The translations under genes and the position numbers were made by a program. From Paenibacillus pedocola (GTDB lineage Bacteria; Bacillota; Bacilli; Paenibacillales; Paenibacillaceae), in the NCBI RefSeq assembly GCF_031599675.1, contig NZ_CP134223.1, forward strand, positions 248,001 through 312,000: a DNA stretch of 64,000 nucleotides. The letters are read 5' to 3'. This document shows positions 60,336-64,000 of the stretch, one piece after another (position 1 is the first letter of the stretch; each line of letters starts with the position of its first letter). A model generated the notes under the pieces. It searched no databases, was not told the origin of the DNA, and worked only from the letters and a program-made list of their open reading frames with translations.

Positions 60336-63300
60336 GTGCGAATTCATAAAAGTACAGCGAAACTGCTTATCCTGTTATTGGTTATGACCACGTTTATTGC
60401 GCCAGGCGGACCAGGGGTAAAAGCTGCCTCAACCGCTGCCGCGGCTGTGCTGGAAGTACAGCCAGATGCAGAGCCGGTGGAGCAGGTCTCAAACCCGGAA
60501 ACGGTAACCAGCGCTACTTACGAGCCGCCAATGAGCTTGTTGTGGCAGGTTGGTAACCAGAATAACAGCTCGTCTGAATTTGCCGATTATAACAACGTAT
60601 ACAGCAATGTATACAGTAGTGTATATGAAAACGTATATGGATCCGTATATGAAAAAGCATTTAGCGAAAAGCTCACTCTCCCCGTACCTCCCGCAAGGTG
60701 GAGCACGATCTCCAAAGGAATGAAGGCTGATGCCAACGGTACAATGAAGCTAACGTACCAGCTGGCGCAGGTTCCTGTAAATGGGATTCAATTCAGCTTC
60801 AAGGTCATTGATGCAAGCACAGCTATCCCCCAGCTGGCAGTATTCTCCAACGGCCTGATGAGCGGGCTGATTCAAATTACCGGTTTGAACAATGGTGAAA
60901 CCGCTTTAGTGAACACCTGGAAGCAAACCTACAAGCTCTATATTCCCAAGGAACAGCTTCATATCGGCAAGAATGTGCTTACACTGGCTGTAGACCGCGG
61001 TCTTTACGCGGACCCGCAGGCCCCCGGGTATACCGGAGACCAATATCTATGGTTCGAATGGGATTATTTCAGGCTGGATGCGCTGAATGCGCCGGCGCTT
61101 GAGCCGGTTCATGGCCGGTATATCCATCTGGGCAGCACCTTGGCCGCGTCCACCTTCAAATATGATGAGCATGCGATCCGCCATCTGGCCCCGATGACCA
61201 AATGGATGGGCATTGCCTATAGCGGCAACTGGATGCGGGCCTCCTTCTGGTCGGACACAAGCAGCGGCTGGGACCCGCAGGGGCGCAATTATCTGACGGC
61301 GCTGCGTGATCTTAATCTGGAGCCGATGGTGAATATTATCGGCGGCAACTGGAAGAGCAACACGGAGCTGGCGGGCGGTACGATACCAGCGGCTCTGAGA
61401 AGCTATTATGCTGGTTTTGTCAGCAAATTCGGCGACCTGTATCAGTATGCCGAGACGGGTAATGAGCCGGGACTGTTCGGCTGGGCCCAGCAGGCTGTGG
61501 TGGCAACCCATGAGCTGATGAATGAGCAGCGGCAGAGTAACAGCCAGCCTTACCTTAAGATTGTGGCCCCGGGCTGGGCGTATTGGCCATATAACGGGAC
61601 ACCCGACGGCTGGGAACGGGATGCGGAGCAGCGCCGGGAGATTGAAGAGCTGTCCGATGTGACTAACGGGCACAGCTATGGCGGTACAGGCGTGCAGCCG
61701 CTGCCTGGCGCCAGCCTTTATGAGAATCTGCGCGTTTATAATCAATCGGATGAGGGCTTTGGCAAAGAGATGGCGATGAGCGAGACCGGCGCCAATGACA
61801 ATCACTCCGACAACACCAAATACGGCACATATGCTTACAGGTTTGCCGCTGCCTTTGACCGGGAGATACGCGGCGACATCGGCTATGCGGACCATATTAT
61901 GCAGCATGCAGCCTTCTTCAATGACGGTACGGAATTTGGATTGTTCGGCTCAGGCATCAACTGGAATACTCACCGGTTTGAAGATACGGTGGCCGTGCCA
62001 GCCAATCAGAATGAGGGGGGAGAGACAAGGCTGAAGACCTTCCGCAGATTGGCTGCAGCGTATGCGACCCATGGAAGCCCGCTCAGCTACAAGGTGGTGA
62101 ATACCTTTGCCTTAACCGGCAAAAAAGCCTATTTCCGCGCAGTTGATACCTCGGCGCTCGGCACCTCAACCATTGGAGCATCGGCGGATAAAATCCTGCT
62201 GAACTTCGTCAACTTCGAGAAGGAGCCGTTAACGATGCGGGTGAAGGTGACGATGCCGGCCAGCGGAACCTACACCGGTGAAGTGTTCGGGGCAGGCAAC
62301 AGCTATGCTGCTGCACATTCTACCGTGCAGCTCACGGCAACTCCATATCTCACCCTTAACGTGACTCTGGGGGCCGGCGAAACGGTGCAGTATATCCTGG
62401 ATGAACTGGAGACGACCGCCCCTACTATTCCAACCGGCGCTGCTGCGGCGGCTGTAAGCCATGAACAGATCAGAGTGAGCTGGAACGCTTCAACCGACAA
62501 TGATAAGGTGACCGGATACCGCGTATTCCGGGACGGAGGAACAGAGCCGGTGATGACCGTGCCGGGACAGCTTACGTTTTTCGATGACTACAGCGTTGCC
62601 CCGGAAACAGCATACAGCTACAGGGTGCAGGCAGTGGATGAATCGGGCAACGTGTCTGCCTTAACGCCTGACGTATCGGCGACTACTCTGGCTATGCCTA
62701 TTACACCGCATGTGGCGGGGGACCCTACGAAATTCGAGGCGGAGGCTGCTGCGTTTGCCCTGCCGTTAAGAATCGGCACCAACAACCTCGCTTCCGGCAA
62801 AAAGGTTGTGGAGCAAACCCATGGCGGTCCGATTTCGATCCAGGGCTTTTATTCGGCCTCCGGCGGCAGTTATACCTTAACTGTTGCATACACTTCCAAT
62901 CAGGATTCGAAGAAGAATATATATGTCAACGGGCAAAAGCTCTCCACCATTTCGCTGCCGACCACTGGAAGCTGGACCAGCAATATTACAGCCCGACAGT
63001 ATGGCATCACACTTCAGCCGGGGTATAACACGATTACTTTTACTTCCGGCGGAAACGGGGCAAATCTCGATTATTTCAGGCTGGAGGAGGGAGCCTTTGT
63101 TCCGGTGTCAGCATGGTATACGGTAGCGCATGACAATGCTTATATCGACTATAGCGGCTTTGAGCCGGCTCCGAACGGAGTGACTCACGTGACCTATTCG
63201 CCGGATGCCACGGCGGTGCTTAATTTTAACGGCATCGGCGTGCGCTGGAAATCGGACATCAAGAGCGATATGGGCAGCGCGGATGTCTATGTGGATGGGG

Positions 63301-63893
63301 AGCTGAAGGGAACCGTGGTTATTCCGCAGGCCGGTCTTGAGGGCGACAATAAGGTTGTCTACGAGCTGACCGGACTGGATTACGGGCTGCACCGGATTGA
63401 GATCATTGCGCGTGAGGGAACAGTTATGGTCAGCAGCTTCCAGTTCGAGGGGTATGAAGCCACGCTGCCTGTTCCGGGCCCGGACCTGACCATTACGGAC
63501 ATCGGCTGGAATATCGTGAACAGCGACGGTACGCCGTCCAGCCATACGACACCTCAGCTGGGGGACTCCTTAATCTTCTGGGCCAAGGTCAAAAATATCG
63601 GCGTGCGTCCGACTCCGCTGAATGCTTCCACCGGGCTTGGCCAGATTACGGGCGGCGCCTTCTCCGTCAATGGCGGGGTTGTCTCCTGGTCGGATACGAA
63701 CAACAGCATCATCCAGCCGGGGGAAGAGATCACGCTGACCGCAAACAGCAGCGCCCAGGGAACACCGCGCTGGACGGTCCCGGCGATCGGCGATTTCACG
63801 GTCCAATTCTTCGTCAATGATATCTGGCGCTACGAGGAAATGAACAAGGAGAACAATAAATTATCTGAGACGCTTCATATTAGCCTGCCCTGA
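60336..63893 (+). CDS. Large secreted glycosidase-like protein with carbohydrate-binding modules
   Basis: This 1185-residue exported protein has a signal peptide (KLLILLLVMTTFIAPGGPGVKA). An N-terminal beta-sandwich opens with LLWQVGNQNNSSSEFADY, followed by five NVYS-like tetrapeptide repeats. A barrel-like domain lies at about 260-600, with likely acid/base Glu377 in AETGNEPGLFGW and nucleophile Glu483 in MAMSETGAND, the arrangement of clan A glycosidases. A fibronectin type III domain (about 695-785), a CBM-like domain (about 790-920), another beta domain and a C-terminal CARDB-like domain (about 1050-1185) follow. The start is GTG at 60336, after AGAGGG. I cannot assign a family; it probably degrades an extracellular polysaccharide for the transporter upstream. 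The 107 bases after it to the window end show nothing. Confidence 0.8.
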   Translation: MRIHKSTAKLLILLLVMTTFIAPGGPGVKAASTAAAAVLEVQPDAEPVEQVSNPETVTSATYEPPMSLLWQVGNQNNSSSEFADYNNVYSNVYSSVYENVYGSVYEKAFSEKLTLPVPPARWSTISKGMKADANGTMKLTYQLAQVPVNGIQFSFKVIDASTAIPQLAVFSNGLMSGLIQITGLNNGETALVNTWKQTYKLYIPKEQLHIGKNVLTLAVDRGLYADPQAPGYTGDQYLWFEWDYFRLDALNAPALEPVHGRYIHLGSTLAASTFKYDEHAIRHLAPMTKWMGIAYSGNWMRASFWSDTSSGWDPQGRNYLTALRDLNLEPMVNIIGGNWKSNTELAGGTIPAALRSYYAGFVSKFGDLYQYAETGNEPGLFGWAQQAVVATHELMNEQRQSNSQPYLKIVAPGWAYWPYNGTPDGWERDAEQRREIEELSDVTNGHSYGGTGVQPLPGASLYENLRVYNQSDEGFGKEMAMSETGANDNHSDNTKYGTYAYRFAAAFDREIRGDIGYADHIMQHAAFFNDGTEFGLFGSGINWNTHRFEDTVAVPANQNEGGETRLKTFRRLAAAYATHGSPLSYKVVNTFALTGKKAYFRAVDTSALGTSTIGASADKILLNFVNFEKEPLTMRVKVTMPASGTYTGEVFGAGNSYAAAHSTVQLTATPYLTLNVTLGAGETVQYILDELETTAPTIPTGAAAAAVSHEQIRVSWNASTDNDKVTGYRVFRDGGTEPVMTVPGQLTFFDDYSVAPETAYSYRVQAVDESGNVSALTPDVSATTLAMPITPHVAGDPTKFEAEAAAFALPLRIGTNNLASGKKVVEQTHGGPISIQGFYSASGGSYTLTVAYTSNQDSKKNIYVNGQKLSTISLPTTGSWTSNITARQYGITLQPGYNTITFTSGGNGANLDYFRLEEGAFVPVSAWYTVAHDNAYIDYSGFEPAPNGVTHVTYSPDATAVLNFNGIGVRWKSDIKSDMGSADVYVDGELKGTVVIPQAGLEGDNKVVYELTGLDYGLHRIEIIAREGTVMVSSFQFEGYEATLPVPGPDLTITDIGWNIVNSDGTPSSHTTPQLGDSLIFWAKVKNIGVRPTPLNASTGLGQITGGAFSVNGGVVSWSDTNNSIIQPGEEITLTANSSAQGTPRWTVPAIGDFTVQFFVNDIWRYEEMNKENNKLSETLHISLP
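60594..60653 (+). repeat. Five 12-bp coding repeats (NVYS type)
   Basis: Five 12-bp units, each containing GTATAC or GTATAT, encode NVYS-NVYS-SVYE-NVYG-SVYE near the N-terminus of the secreted glycosidase-like protein. A tetrapeptide with one Tyr per unit suggests a short linker expanded by slippage. Confidence 0.9.
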
Positions 63894-64000
63894 CCGTGGA
63901 GAGGAGTCAGGGAGCATGGATTAGACAGCGTAATCGGACTGTGGAGATTAAAGAGTAGTTATCAGACAGTGGTGCTTGAACCGGCAATCCCCGCCTCCCG

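Overview
The window looks like chromosomal DNA of a Paenibacillus-type endospore-forming Firmicute. The signs are strong AGGAGG-type ribosome binding sites with frequent TTG and GTG starts, LplB/YtcP-type oligosaccharide ABC importers, YesM/YesN-type two-component regulation, AraC regulators with their own extracellular sensor, S-layer-homology (SLH) surface proteins, and a spore-coat transglutaminase. The genus is an inference from gene content. I saw no rRNA, tRNA, transposase, phage gene or CRISPR array.

Layout. 1-1.9 kb: the end of an inositol catabolism operon (iolD, iolE). 2.1-2.8 kb: twelve tandem 51-bp palindromic repeats. 3.0-12.7 kb: an AraC-type membrane regulator followed by an operon with a binding protein, two permeases, a TIM-barrel isomerase, an unrecognised protein with 21-bp coding repeats, and a toroid lyase/hydrolase-like enzyme. 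12.8-14.2 kb: a MATE transporter. 14.5-20.3 kb: a 1912-residue SLH-anchored subtilase. 20.4-21.7 kb: an HTH-TPR regulator. 21.8-29.2 kb, minus strand: a sugar operon (MalF/MalG-type permeases, binding protein, LacI repressor, BadF-type kinase, family 4 phospho-glycosidase) with a promoter and palindromic operators. 29.4-31.8 kb: uridine kinase, threonine aldolase and a VOC protein. 31.9-38.3 kb, minus strand: a surface-glycan cluster (three family 2 glycosyltransferases, pyruvyltransferase-like protein, flippase). 38.6-44.9 kb: a 2096-residue SLH protein with nine cadherin-like repeats. 44.9-50.5 kb: mutarotase-like protein, an M20 amidohydrolase, alanine dehydrogenase, a second 51-bp array and a PucR/AdeR-type regulator. 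50.7-51.4 kb: spore transglutaminase. 51.4-63.9 kb: a YesMN two-component system, divergent binding protein, two permeases, a second binding protein and a large secreted glycosidase-like protein.

Three separate sugar-uptake loci each carry a different regulator class (AraC membrane sensor, LacI repressor, two-component system), which suits a plant-polysaccharide-degrading soil bacterium. The two SLH proteins would sit on the secondary cell-wall polymer; the pyruvyltransferase in the glycan cluster may relate to that polymer, but this is inference.

The most unusual signal is a family of short palindromic repeats at three places (2.14-2.77, 24.2-24.5 and 48.85-49.09 kb). The copies share a core of the form AAATAG-N2-GGA-N4-TCC-N2-CT. 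Within an array they sit about 50-51 bp apart, but each locus has its own filler sequence.
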